This document shows positions 56,060 to 64,000 of a stretch of DNA of 64,000 nucleotides, piece by piece. A program made the position numbers and the translations under genes. Position 1 is the first letter of the stretch; each line of letters opens with the position of its first letter. The stretch comes from Phreatobacter oligotrophus. Its GTDB lineage: Bacteria > Pseudomonadota > Alphaproteobacteria > Rhizobiales > Phreatobacteraceae. The stretch is taken from positions 1-64,000 of the forward strand of contig NZ_PZZL01000011.1 of the NCBI RefSeq assembly GCF_003046185.1, read 5' to 3'. The notes beneath the pieces are model-generated. The model was not told the DNA's origin. It worked only from the letters and a program-made list of their open reading frames with translations, and searched no databases.

Positions 56060-57115
56060 GTGAAACTCCAATCGCTTAGCATTGGGACATTCAATCTTTA
56101 CAACCTTAATGAGCCAAATCTGCCGATTTATTCCAACAAGAATGGTTGGACCTCTGATCAGTACAAGCTGAAGATCGACTGGACCGGGCGGATCATTCGA
56201 ACGTTGCGGCCGGATGTGTTCGGACTCCAAGAGCTGTGGCACGCCGAATCCCTGCGACGGGCACTGACCGAATCGGATCTTGCGGAGGCCTACGATGTCG
56301 TGGTTCCCGAAGACGCCAACGGCACACGGATCGTTTGCGCCGCCTTGGTCCGCAAGGGGCTTCTCGTCGGCGAGCCGCAGTGGATTGTGAACTTTCCCGA
56401 GGCTTTCAAGCTTCACAGTTCAGGCGACGATCCGCAAACACCAAGCATCAACGTCAGCATTCGGAGCTTCTCGCGACCGGTCCTGCACTTCCAAATCCAG
56501 CCGCGGGACGATCACGATCCCATTCACGTCTATGTCTGCCATTTCAAATCGAAGGCACCGACCGCAGTTTATCGCGAAGCCTGGTACAAATCGAACCAGG
56601 ACGAATACAAGCATCACAGCAACAATCTGGGCGCTGCAATGTCGACGATCAGACGGACAGCTGAGGCTTCTGCACTGCGCTTCCTCCTGACCCTCCAAAT
56701 GAAGGGGACCCGGACTCCTGTCATCGTCGTTGGCGACATCAACGACGGCCAACACAGCAACACAGCCAACATTATCACCGAACAACCCCGTTATCTCGTT
56801 GGCGATTCCAGAGGAGGCGGAGACAATAGTTTTTACACTGCTCAAACGCTGCAAGAGTACCGGAACACACGCGACGTCTACTACACTCACATCCACAACG
56901 ACATCATGGAGTCGCTTGATCATATTCTCGTCAGTGAGGAATTCTACGACAACAGCAAACGTCGTTTGTGGATGTTTGACGGAATGACCGTCAACAATGA
57001 CCATTTGAACACCGATGACCATGCCACCGACGGCACCAATGATCATGGCGTGGTCTGCGCAACCTTCAGGTACCGCCCCATCAAGGCCGAGGCGCGCGCG
57101 ATTGTATCGGGTTAG
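56060..57115 (+). CDS. Endonuclease/exonuclease/phosphatase family protein, low GC
   Basis: A 351-residue DNase I-like metal-dependent hydrolase. FNLYNLN with the first Asn, GLQELW with Glu58, [15 protein letters not shown] with Asp/Asn, SLDHILVS and DHGVVCATF with the catalytic His make up the family set. The target (DNA, RNA or phospholipid) is not determined, and no secretion signal is seen. The GTG at 56060 has GGGAGA upstream. GC is visibly lower (near 50-55%) than in both neighbours and codon use differs, a sign of transfer. It sits directly upstream of infC. Confidence 0.85.
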   Translation: MKLQSLSIGTFNLYNLNEPNLPIYSNKNGWTSDQYKLKIDWTGRIIRTLRPDVFGLQELWHAESLRRALTESDLAEAYDVVVPEDANGTRIVCAALVRKGLLVGEPQWIVNFPEAFKLHSSGDDPQTPSINVSIRSFSRPVLHFQIQPRDDHDPIHVYVCHFKSKAPTAVYREAWYKSNQDEYKHHSNNLGAAMSTIRRTAEASALRFLLTLQMKGTRTPVIVVGDINDGQHSNTANIITEQPRYLVGDSRGGGDNSFYTAQTLQEYRNTRDVYYTHIHNDIMESLDHILVSEEFYDNSKRRLWMFDGMTVNNDHLNTDDHATDGTNDHGVVCATFRYRPIKAEARAIVSG

Positions 57116-57305
57116 GCACGAGCCAGCAAAGAATTTCCGCCGCGCCAATGCCTCCGGGCCCGGCAGCGAACCATTGACTTTCGCGGCTTTTCTCCCGATC
57201 TTCGCCGTCCTCCGGAGCATCGCCGCAGGCCTGCATCCCGTCCCTGGACGCGGTATGGTCGCAGCCGACGCCCCGGCCCCTGAAACGTCCTTAAGGAGAC
57301 GCCCC

Positions 57306-57845
<540 letters not shown>

Positions 57846-57882
57846 GGGTTGCGGCCCGAGGGTCGCCAGCGGCATTGTCCCG

Positions 57883-57920
57883 AGCGCCTGCGACCCCGTC
57901 GCGGGCGCTTTCCTTTTCCG
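57883..57920 (+). terminator. Intrinsic terminator of infC
   Basis: AGCGCCTGCGAC (57883-57894) and GTCGCGGGCGCT (57898-57909) pair over 12 positions with one G-U around CCC, followed by TTCCTTTTCC. It ends infC transcription 38 bases past its stop and lies in the leader of the class II aldolase gene. Confidence 0.8.
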
Positions 57921-57937
57921 CGGACCCGAGCGCTCCC

Positions 57938-58660
57938 ATGTCGATCCACAATGACATCAAGACCCTGCGCCGCGAGCTCGCAGCCGCCCTCAGGCTGGCG
58001 GCCGCCCAGGAGCTCAACGAGGGCATCTGCAACCATTTCTCGGTGGTCGTTCCCGGTCCCGAGGAGCGCTACCTCATCAATCCCTACGGCATCCACTGGG
58101 GCGAGATGCGGCCCGACGACCTGCTGCTGATCGACGGCGAGGGGCAGATCCACGAGGGCTGGGGCGAGGTCGAGGCGACCGCGCGCAACATCCACATTGC
58201 CGGCCATCGCGCCAATCCGCGCCACCAGGCGATCCTGCACGTCCACATGCCCTATGCCACCGCGCTCACCATGGTGGAGGGCGGCAAGCTGGAAATGGCC
58301 CATCAGACCGCCTGCCGGTTCCTCGGCCGCACCGCCTACCAGGGCTTCGGCGGCGTGGCGCTCAATGCCGAGGAGGGCGAACGCATCGCCCAGGCGCAGA
58401 AGGACAATCCTCACGCCGACATCATCTTCCTCGAGCATCACGGCGTGACGATCGGCGGGCCGACGGTCGGCATCGCCTTCGACGACCTCTACTATCTGGA
58501 GCGCGCCTGCAAGCAGCAGGTGCTGGCGCAGTCCACAGGGCTGCCGCTGAAGATCATTCCCGAGGAGCAGGCCCGCCAGACCGCCCGCGAATGGATGCAG
58601 GTGCTGGACTATCAGGCCACGAAGCACTTCGAGGCACTGATGCGGTTGAACGGTTTGTGA
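57938..58660 (+). CDS. Class II aldolase/adducin family protein
   Basis: A 240-residue protein of the AraD/FucA class II aldolase fold. It has [14 protein letters not shown], the phosphate-binding start, zinc-ligand histidines in [13 protein letters not shown] and [11 protein letters not shown], and [14 protein letters not shown]. Relatives include sugar-phosphate aldolases and decarboxylases; substrate unassigned. ATG 57938 is chosen; the open frame from 57842 passes through the infC terminator. A 7-bp hairpin (58670-58687) follows. Confidence 0.87.
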   Translation: MSIHNDIKTLRRELAAALRLAAAQELNEGICNHFSVVVPGPEERYLINPYGIHWGEMRPDDLLLIDGEGQIHEGWGEVEATARNIHIAGHRANPRHQAILHVHMPYATALTMVEGGKLEMAHQTACRFLGRTAYQGFGGVALNAEEGERIAQAQKDNPHADIIFLEHHGVTIGGPTVGIAFDDLYYLERACKQQVLAQSTGLPLKIIPEEQARQTAREWMQVLDYQATKHFEALMRLNGL

Positions 58661-58722
58661 CAGGCCTGTGCGCCACGACAGTGGCGCCCTAAATTGGAAT
58701 GGTGCTAAACGGGCGCCCGGTC

Positions 58723-58736
58723 TTGATCGACGTCAA
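58723..58736 (+). promoter_or_regulatory. FNR/FixK-type box upstream of hemA
   Basis: TTGATCGACGTCAA matches the FNR/FnrL/FixK consensus TTGAT-N4-ATCAA in nine of ten defined positions. It lies 75 bases before the hemA ATG. hemA is under oxygen control by FnrL or FixK-type proteins in several alphaproteobacteria, so this site is biologically apt. The -10 was not located. Confidence 0.6.
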
Positions 58737-58811
58737 GGCCACGCCGGACGAGTGCAGGCACAGTCCGGTATCCCCCGACGTCTGCCGGGGCTCGCACAGA
58801 CCGGACGAGCC

Positions 58812-60041
58812 ATGACCTACACCGACTTTTTCCGATCGGCCGTCGATCGATTGAAGGACGAACGCCGCTACCGGGTCTTCGCCGACCTTGAACGCAAGGT
58901 CGGGCGGTTCCCGCAAGCCACCTGGCATTCGCCCGATGGCGCCCGGAATGTCATCATCTGGTGCTCGAACGACTATCTCGGCATGGGTCACCATCCCAAG
59001 GTGACGGCCGCCATGGCCGAGACCGCCATGACGATGGGCGCCGGCGCCGGCGGCACCCGCAACATTTCCGGCACTTCGCATCCGATCGTGGAGCTGGAGA
59101 GCGAACTTGCCGACCTGCATGGCAAGGAAGCGGCCCTGGTCTTCACATCCGGCTACATCTCCAACCAGGCCGGCATCTCCACCATCGCCAAGCTGCTGCC
59201 CGACTGCCTCATCCTGTCGGACGCGCTGAACCACAATTCGATGATCGAGGGCGTTCGCCAGTCGGGCTGCGAGCGGGTCATCTTCCGTCACAACGACCTC
59301 GCCCATCTCGAAGAGCTGCTGATCGCCGCCGGCCGCGAGCGCAACAAGCTCATCGTTTTCGAGAGCGTCTATTCGATGGACGGCGACGTCTCGCCGATCG
59401 CCGCCATCTGCGACCTCGCCGAGCGCCACCGCGCCATGACCTATATCGACGAGGTCCATGCCGTCGGCATGTATGGGCCGCGCGGCGCGGGCGTTGCCGA
59501 GCGCGACGGCCAGATGCACCGGCTCGACGTCATCGAGGGCACGCTTGGCAAGGCCTTCGGCGTGATGGGCGGCTATATCGCCGGCTCGTCAGCGGTCATC
59601 GACGCAGTGCGCTGCCATGCGCCCGGCTTCATCTTCACCACCGCCCTGCCGCCGGCTGTCGCCGCCGCGGCCGCCACCGCGATCCGTCACCTCAAGGCCT
59701 CACCGGTCGAGCGCGACATGCAGCAGCGCCAGGCGGCGCGTGCCAAGCGCGTGCTGTCGTTGGCCGGCCTGCCCGTGATGGGCAGCGACACGCATATCGT
59801 GCCGGTCCTGGTGGGCGATGCCGAGAAGTGCAAGGCGGCCAGCGACCTGCTGCTTCGTCGCCATGGCATCTACATCCAGCCCATCAACTATCCGACGGTG
59901 CCCAAGGGCACCGAGCGGCTGCGCATCACCCCGGGACCGGCCCATACCGACGCGATGATCGACGACCTCGCGGCAGCGCTGCTCGACGTCTGGATGGATC
60001 TCGATCTGCCGCTGCAGCGCTATCAGGCCGCGGCGGAGTGA
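58812..60041 (+). CDS. hemA: 5-aminolevulinate synthase
   Basis: PLP enzyme of 409 residues condensing glycine and succinyl-CoA to 5-aminolevulinate, first step of tetrapyrrole synthesis in alphaproteobacteria. It has the N-terminal [61 protein letters not shown], the PLP Asp in [12 protein letters not shown], and Lys247 in [16 protein letters not shown] 58812. An FNR-type box 75 bases upstream suggests induction at low oxygen. It converges on the second DUF2336 gene. Confidence 0.97.
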   Translation: MTYTDFFRSAVDRLKDERRYRVFADLERKVGRFPQATWHSPDGARNVIIWCSNDYLGMGHHPKVTAAMAETAMTMGAGAGGTRNISGTSHPIVELESELADLHGKEAALVFTSGYISNQAGISTIAKLLPDCLILSDALNHNSMIEGVRQSGCERVIFRHNDLAHLEELLIAAGRERNKLIVFESVYSMDGDVSPIAAICDLAERHRAMTYIDEVHAVGMYGPRGAGVAERDGQMHRLDVIEGTLGKAFGVMGGYIAGSSAVIDAVRCHAPGFIFTTALPPAVAAAAATAIRHLKASPVERDMQQRQAARAKRVLSLAGLPVMGSDTHIVPVLVGDAEKCKAASDLLLRRHGIYIQPINYPTVPKGTERLRITPGPAHTDAMIDDLAAALLDVWMDLDLPLQRYQAAAE

Positions 60042-60044
60042 GGC

Positions 60045-61001
60045 TCAGGCCGGGACCGCCTCGCCCGTGCGCATGCGCGCGAGCGGCAGGCGGGCGAGCA
60101 CGCGGTCGATCTCGGCGGGCCGCATGAGACGGAAGCGGACCGGCGCCTTGTGGACGTCCGTCAGCGGCTTGCCGGCGGACACGCGCCAGGCATGGACGAG
60201 GTGCTCGTAGGTTTCCGCGTCGACGCCCGCGATATGGCAGATGGCGCCGAGCGCCTTTTCGTCGTCGCGTTCCAGGATCTTGCGGCCAGCATCACGGTCG
60301 CGGCCGATGCAGCGCATCAGCAGGTCCATGGCGGGGACGATCTGCCGCTCCTCGGCAAGTTCATGGAGCAGGGCGAGCAGTTCATCCCCGGTGGGGACCT
60401 GGCTTGTCGCGGGGGCGGTAAACTTGCTGGCGATGTCGGGCGGGCAGTCCGGACGCTGCGCCAGGGTGGAGCGGACGGCCGCGTCGCCACCGTGCCTGGC
60501 CACGATGTTGGCGAAGCCTTCGGCCGAGAGCTGGACGCCGACATTGCGCACCAGAACCAGTACGGTCGACGCCTCCCCGAGCTCGACGATGGTTTCGGCG
60601 ATCACGGCCGAGACCTTCTGCCGCTTGGCGATGATCTGCATGTGCTCCTGCCGGTCGGCGGCGCAGACCTTCAGCATCACGTCGTCTGTCAGGTCGGGCG
60701 CGGACAGGATGGCCTCGGCCACGGCGATCACGTCACAGGCCAGGGTGGTGGCAGCCTCGGGCAGGGCGGAGGAACAGCGAGCCAGCTTCGGCGAGGCGCG
60801 CACGCGAGTCGGCATCGGCGCCTCGCGCAGCGCCTCGGCCACGATATTGTCGAGCACGATAGCCTTGCGCGAGGCGGCATCGGGCCGCTCGCGTGAAATT
60901 TCGTCAACGAGCTCCTCGACCAGCGCCCCGCGCAGCTTGGGCGCGAGAGCACCGATCATCTCGTTGATCGGCTTGAGGGCATCGTCGAGCTGCGTCGTCA
61001 T
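60045..61001 (-). CDS. DUF2336 domain protein (second copy)
   Basis: A 318-residue, mainly helical protein of the DUF2336 family: INEMIGALAPKLRGALVEELVDEISRERP, AEAILSAPDLTDDVMLKVCAADRQEHMQIIAKRQKVSAVIAETIVELGE, and DELLALLHELAEERQIVPAMDLLMRCIGRDRD. The repeats look like HEAT-type pairs. Function unknown. ATG 61001 with AAAGG upstream; an open frame continues to 63296 only as antisense of the amidohydrolase. It shares layout with the copy at 14.1 kb but little exact identity. Confidence 0.8.
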   Translation of the reverse strand: MTTQLDDALKPINEMIGALAPKLRGALVEELVDEISRERPDAASRKAIVLDNIVAEALREAPMPTRVRASPKLARCSSALPEAATTLACDVIAVAEAILSAPDLTDDVMLKVCAADRQEHMQIIAKRQKVSAVIAETIVELGEASTVLVLVRNVGVQLSAEGFANIVARHGGDAAVRSTLAQRPDCPPDIASKFTAPATSQVPTGDELLALLHELAEERQIVPAMDLLMRCIGRDRDAGRKILERDDEKALGAICHIAGVDAETYEHLVHAWRVSAGKPLTDVHKAPVRFRLMRPAEIDRVLARLPLARMRTGEAVPA

Positions 61002-61190
61002 CCATAGGACCTTTGGGCCGAGAGGATGCCCAACATGTCTTAACCAGCGCTGAAAATACCCCCGGCCCGGCGTTGTAGATTTATGCACCATGCTCGCGCC
61101 GCGCGGCAGCCGCCCGCTGCCCCGTCTCGACTTGGTCGGACCCGCTTCTAGGATCGGCGGCGCCTCGTGCCTGAATTCTGGATCCCGCCC

Positions 61191-62699
61191 ATGACCTCCA
61201 CCCCCGGCCCCTTCGACCTCGTCATCCGCGGCGGGCGGATTGTCGACCCGGCAAGCGGCCGGGACGGGACCGGCGATGTCGCGGTGACCGCCGGCAAGAT
61301 CGCCGCCGTCGGCACCGTCGCCGCCGAGGGCCGGCGCGAGATCGACGCCCGCGGCCTTGTGGTCACGCCCGGCTTCATCGACCTCCATGCCCATGGCCAG
61401 ACGGTCGCGGCAGACCGGATGCAGGCCTTCGACGGCGTCACCACCACCCTGGAGCTGGAGGCGGGCGTGTTGCCCGTCACGCTCTGGTACGAGAACCAGG
61501 CGCGCAAGGGTCGCGTGCTGAACTACGGCACCGCCGCCAACTGGGTCTTCGCCCGCATCGCTGCGATGATCGGGGTGGAGCCCGAGGCCGACCTCGCCTT
61601 CATGGGCCGCAACTCCAACGACAAGCGCTGGATCGAGAACGTTGCCTCCGACGCCGAGGTGAAGGAGATCCTCACCCGCCTGCGCCAGGGCCTCGACGAG
61701 GGCGGGATCGGCATCGGCATCCTCAACGCCTATGCGCCGGGCGCCGGCGTGAAGGAAATGACGTCGGTGTGCCAGCTCGCCGCCGAACGCGGCGTGCCGA
61801 CCTACACCCATGTCGCCTATGCCTCGAACGTCGATCCGCGCAGCTCGATCGAGGCCTATATCCGCCTGGTCGGCTTTGCCGGCGCAACCGGCGCCCACAT
61901 GCATATCTGCCACTTCAACTCGACCAGCCTGCAGGACGTTGAGCAGGCCGCGGCGCTGATCCGCAAGGCGCAGGACCAGGGTCTGAACATCACCGTCGAG
62001 GCCTATCCCTATGGCACCGGCTCGACCGTGCTGGGCGCCACCTTCTTCGCCGACCCGCAGTTCAAGGAGCGCACCGGCGGTACCTACGAGGCCATCGAGA
62101 TGGTCGATACTGGCCGGACCTTCCACAACCGCGAGGAACTGCTGGCGGCCCAGGCCCAGGATCCGGGCTCGCTGGTCCTTTGGCACTTCCTCGACGTCGA
62201 GGCCAATCCGCGCCATCGCGACCTGCTCGACGTGTCGATCCTCTATCCCGGCGGCGCCATCGCCTCCGACGCCATGCCCTGGACCAATCCGGACGGCTCG
62301 GTCTACGACGGCGACGCCTGGCCGCTGCCCGAGGGCACGAGCTCGCATCCGCGCTCGTCGGGCACCTTTACGCGTTTCCTTCGCCAGTATGTGCGCGAGC
62401 GCGCCATGCTGTCGCTGATCGACGGCATCGCCAAATGCACGCTGATCCCGGCCGACATTCTCGGCCCCAGCACCCCGGCCATGCGCACCAAGGGCCGGCT
62501 GGCGGTGGGGGCCGATGCCGACATCGCGGTGTTCGACTGGGACAGCCTCACCGACCGCGCCGCGTTCAAGGCGATGAACCGCGCAGCGGACGGCATGCGC
62601 CACGTCATCGTCAATGGCGAGGCCGTCATCACCGATGGCGCGCTGGTGCGCGAGGCGCGACCAGGCAAGCCCGTCCGCCGGCCGGTGAAGGGCGCCTGA
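61191..62699 (+). CDS. Amidohydrolase, D-aminoacylase (N-acyl-D-amino-acid deacylase) type
   Basis: Metal-dependent hydrolase of 502 residues: [38 protein letters not shown] with the HxH pair, [41 protein letters not shown] with Asp, and the C-terminal [17 protein letters not shown]. The ring and length match D-aminoacylase/dihydroorotase-like enzymes. The true substrate is unknown. ATG 61191 is preferred to GTG 61167. The CobW-family gene follows after seven bases. Confidence 0.86.
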   Translation: MTSTPGPFDLVIRGGRIVDPASGRDGTGDVAVTAGKIAAVGTVAAEGRREIDARGLVVTPGFIDLHAHGQTVAADRMQAFDGVTTTLELEAGVLPVTLWYENQARKGRVLNYGTAANWVFARIAAMIGVEPEADLAFMGRNSNDKRWIENVASDAEVKEILTRLRQGLDEGGIGIGILNAYAPGAGVKEMTSVCQLAAERGVPTYTHVAYASNVDPRSSIEAYIRLVGFAGATGAHMHICHFNSTSLQDVEQAAALIRKAQDQGLNITVEAYPYGTGSTVLGATFFADPQFKERTGGTYEAIEMVDTGRTFHNREELLAAQAQDPGSLVLWHFLDVEANPRHRDLLDVSILYPGGAIASDAMPWTNPDGSVYDGDAWPLPEGTSSHPRSSGTFTRFLRQYVRERAMLSLIDGIAKCTLIPADILGPSTPAMRTKGRLAVGADADIAVFDWDSLTDRAAFKAMNRAADGMRHVIVNGEAVITDGALVREARPGKPVRRPVKGA

Positions 62700-62706
62700 G
62701 GCGGCC

Positions 62707-63654
62707 ATGGCCGTTCCGGTCATCCTTGTCACCGGCTTCCTCGGCGCGGGGAAGACGACGCTGATCAACCACCTGCTCACCCATGCCGGCGGGCGGCGGC
62801 TCGCAGCCGTGGTCAATGATTTCGGCGCGGTCAACATCGACGCGGCGCTGGTAGCCGAGAATGCCGACGGGGTCATGAGCCTCGCCAATGGCTGCATCTG
62901 CTGCTCTCTCCAGGGCGACCTGCTGCGGACCCTGTCGGGCCTGCTCCGGCGCGACCCGTGCCCCGAGGGCATCATCATCGAGACGAGCGGCGTATCGGAC
63001 CCGGCGGAGGTGGTGCGGACCCTGCTCGACCCGGTGGTCTGGCGCGAGGCGCCGCTGGAGACGGTGATCGCGGTGGCCGATGCCGCCGCTCTCGCCGCAG
63101 ATCCGGCGCTGCTCGACGACGCGCTCTGCCGCTCACAGGTGACGAGCGCCGACATCGTCGCACTGAACAAGGCGGATCTCGTTGATGAAGCTGGCCTCGC
63201 CCGGGCCCGCGCCGCCCTGTCGCGTCTCAGGGCGGAGCGGGTGATCTTCCCCGTCAGCGATGGGGCGATCGCAGCTGAACTCGCCTTTGCGGGCACGGAC
63301 TACGCGCCAGTCCCTGCCGATCCCCGGGCGGCAGCGCGGGCGCGCTTTGTGACGCCGCGGTTCGAGAGCACGACCTTCGTGAGCGACGATGCCCTGTCGC
63401 TGCCCGCCTTCCAGCAGGCGATCACACGGCTTGCCCCGAGCCTCGTCCGCGCCAAGGGATTCGTCTGTTTCGCCGACCATCCGGGACGGCCCATGCTGTT
63501 CCAGCTCGTCGGCGACCGGGCGACGCTCGGTCCCGCGCCGGCAGGGGCTGAACCCGGCGCGACGCGCCTGGTGCTGATCGCCGAGATGGGTCGGCTGGCC
63601 GCCAGCGGTGCCGAGGACGCGCTGCACCGTTGCGTCGCCGCCACGCCGGGCTGA
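62707..63654 (+). CDS. CobW/P47K-family GTP-binding metallochaperone
   Basis: G3E-family GTPase of 315 residues (COG0523). Walker A GFLGAGKTT (10-18), metal motif GCICCS (Cys63, 65, 66), Walker B-like IIETSGVSDPAEVV, NKAD for guanine, and a C-terminal CobW_C domain (AKGFVCFADHPGRPMLFQLVGDR). It delivers Zn, Co, Ni or other metal to an enzyme; the upstream amidohydrolase, seven bases away, is metal-dependent and a natural candidate client. A DUF2946-like gene follows. Confidence 0.9.
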   Translation: MAVPVILVTGFLGAGKTTLINHLLTHAGGRRLAAVVNDFGAVNIDAALVAENADGVMSLANGCICCSLQGDLLRTLSGLLRRDPCPEGIIIETSGVSDPAEVVRTLLDPVVWREAPLETVIAVADAAALAADPALLDDALCRSQVTSADIVALNKADLVDEAGLARARAALSRLRAERVIFPVSDGAIAAELAFAGTDYAPVPADPRAAARARFVTPRFESTTFVSDDALSLPAFQQAITRLAPSLVRAKGFVCFADHPGRPMLFQLVGDRATLGPAPAGAEPGATRLVLIAEMGRLAASGAEDALHRCVAATPG

Positions 63655-63708
63655 TGCGGTGCAACCGGCGATTGACTTCGCCGCGCATCAGGCGGTAGCA
63701 GACAGGTC

Positions 63709-64000
63709 ATGTGGCTTTTCCGTGGCGGCAGGTTCCGGATCGCGCGCAGCGTTCTCGCTGCGGCGCTGATCTATGTCGTCGCCGCCACCGGCATGCTCGG
63801 CTCCATCGCGCGGGCCGCCAGCGGGCTGGAATCCTCCGGCTTCGTGGTCATCTGCACCATGGAGGGCACCGGGATCGCGGCCGATGGCTCCGGCCCGGTC
63901 ACCAAGGCGCAGACCGCCCAGCATTGCGGCCTCTGCCAGGCAGGCACCGCCATGGCGACGCCGCCTGTCTCCGAGGGCGTGCCCGTCGCGGAGCCCGTCC
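63709..64000 (+). CDS. DUF2946-like protein (partial, runs off the right edge)
   Basis: The frame opens at ATG 63709 with ACAGG upstream and stays open for 97 codons to the window end. An N-terminal hydrophobic segment (SVLAAALIYVVAATGMLGSIA) is followed by FVVICTMEG and AQHCGLCQAGT, the Cys/HCxxC pattern of DUF2946 proteins. These are small envelope proteins often found beside metal-uptake or copper genes, which fits its place after a CobW-family GTPase. The C-terminus is missing. Confidence 0.65.
   Translation, partial: MWLFRGGRFRIARSVLAAALIYVVAATGMLGSIARAASGLESSGFVVICTMEGTGIAADGSGPVTKAQTAQHCGLCQAGTAMATPPVSEGVPVAEPV

Noticed and set aside
61002-63296. 5' extension giving a 1083-codon minus-strand frame
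   Set aside because: The part above 61001 is antisense to the amidohydrolase and CobW genes; only the C-terminal DUF2336 part is real.

Overview
The window is high-GC DNA (mostly about 65-70% by eye) from an alphaproteobacterium. It is most likely a member of the Hyphomicrobiales: a Tad/Flp pilus cluster, the hisB-DUF2628-hisH-hisA-hisF block beside hslV/hslU, 5-aminolevulinate synthase (Shemin pathway), two DUF2336 proteins, DUF2585 and a Rhizobiales-style infC all point that way. I cannot name the genus from sequence alone.

Layout. 1-3.7 kb is the end of an integrated element of lower GC. It carries two overlapping large tyrosine recombinases, plus perhaps the start of a third gene at the left edge. 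Its right end lies inside a secreted L,D-transpeptidase gene, which is cut off before its catalytic cysteine. 3.7-17.7 kb is chromosomal housekeeping: MepA, two MFS transporters, a SleB-type hydrolase, MeaB, PpdK, a glycosyltransferase, an autoregulated ArsR/SRPBCC pair, DUF2336, DUF423 and a membrane protein. 17.7-29.2 kb is a complete Tad pilus locus: cpaA-F, tadB and tadC on the minus strand, two 54-residue Flp pilins with matching leaders, and on the plus strand a stand-alone secretin N-domain protein and two TadE-type pseudopilins. 29.2-36 kb holds a flavoprotein, divergent glpD/glpK, a short-chain acyl-CoA regulator (ScfR/RamB type) and a LuxR-type regulator. 36-44.3 kb has hslU and hslV separated by two genes, divergent from a translationally coupled histidine operon that contains a Uma2 gene. 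44.3-51 kb carries adenosine kinase, gnd-gntK, an aldolase-ribokinase pair, and an ABC exporter operon with a TrpF homologue between the ATPase and the permease. 51-64 kb has PHA depolymerase, a YgjP-type metalloprotease, a fused double acetyltransferase with its regulator, a hydrolase, a low-GC endonuclease-like gene, infC with an ATT start, a class II aldolase, hemA behind an FNR-type box, a second DUF2336 gene, an amidohydrolase, a CobW-family GTPase and a partial DUF2946-like gene.

The accessory parts are the recombinase element at the left end, the low-GC endonuclease/exonuclease/phosphatase gene at 56.1 kb and, with less certainty, the Uma2 gene in the his operon. The most notable observations are the element's insertion into the L,D-transpeptidase gene, a CpaD lacking its central region, the duplicated flp leader, the TrpF homologue inside an ABC exporter operon, the ArsR double operator on an apparently leaderless promoter, and regulatory boxes for hemA and the acyl-CoA regulator. 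No rRNA, tRNA, CRISPR array or IS transposase was recognised.
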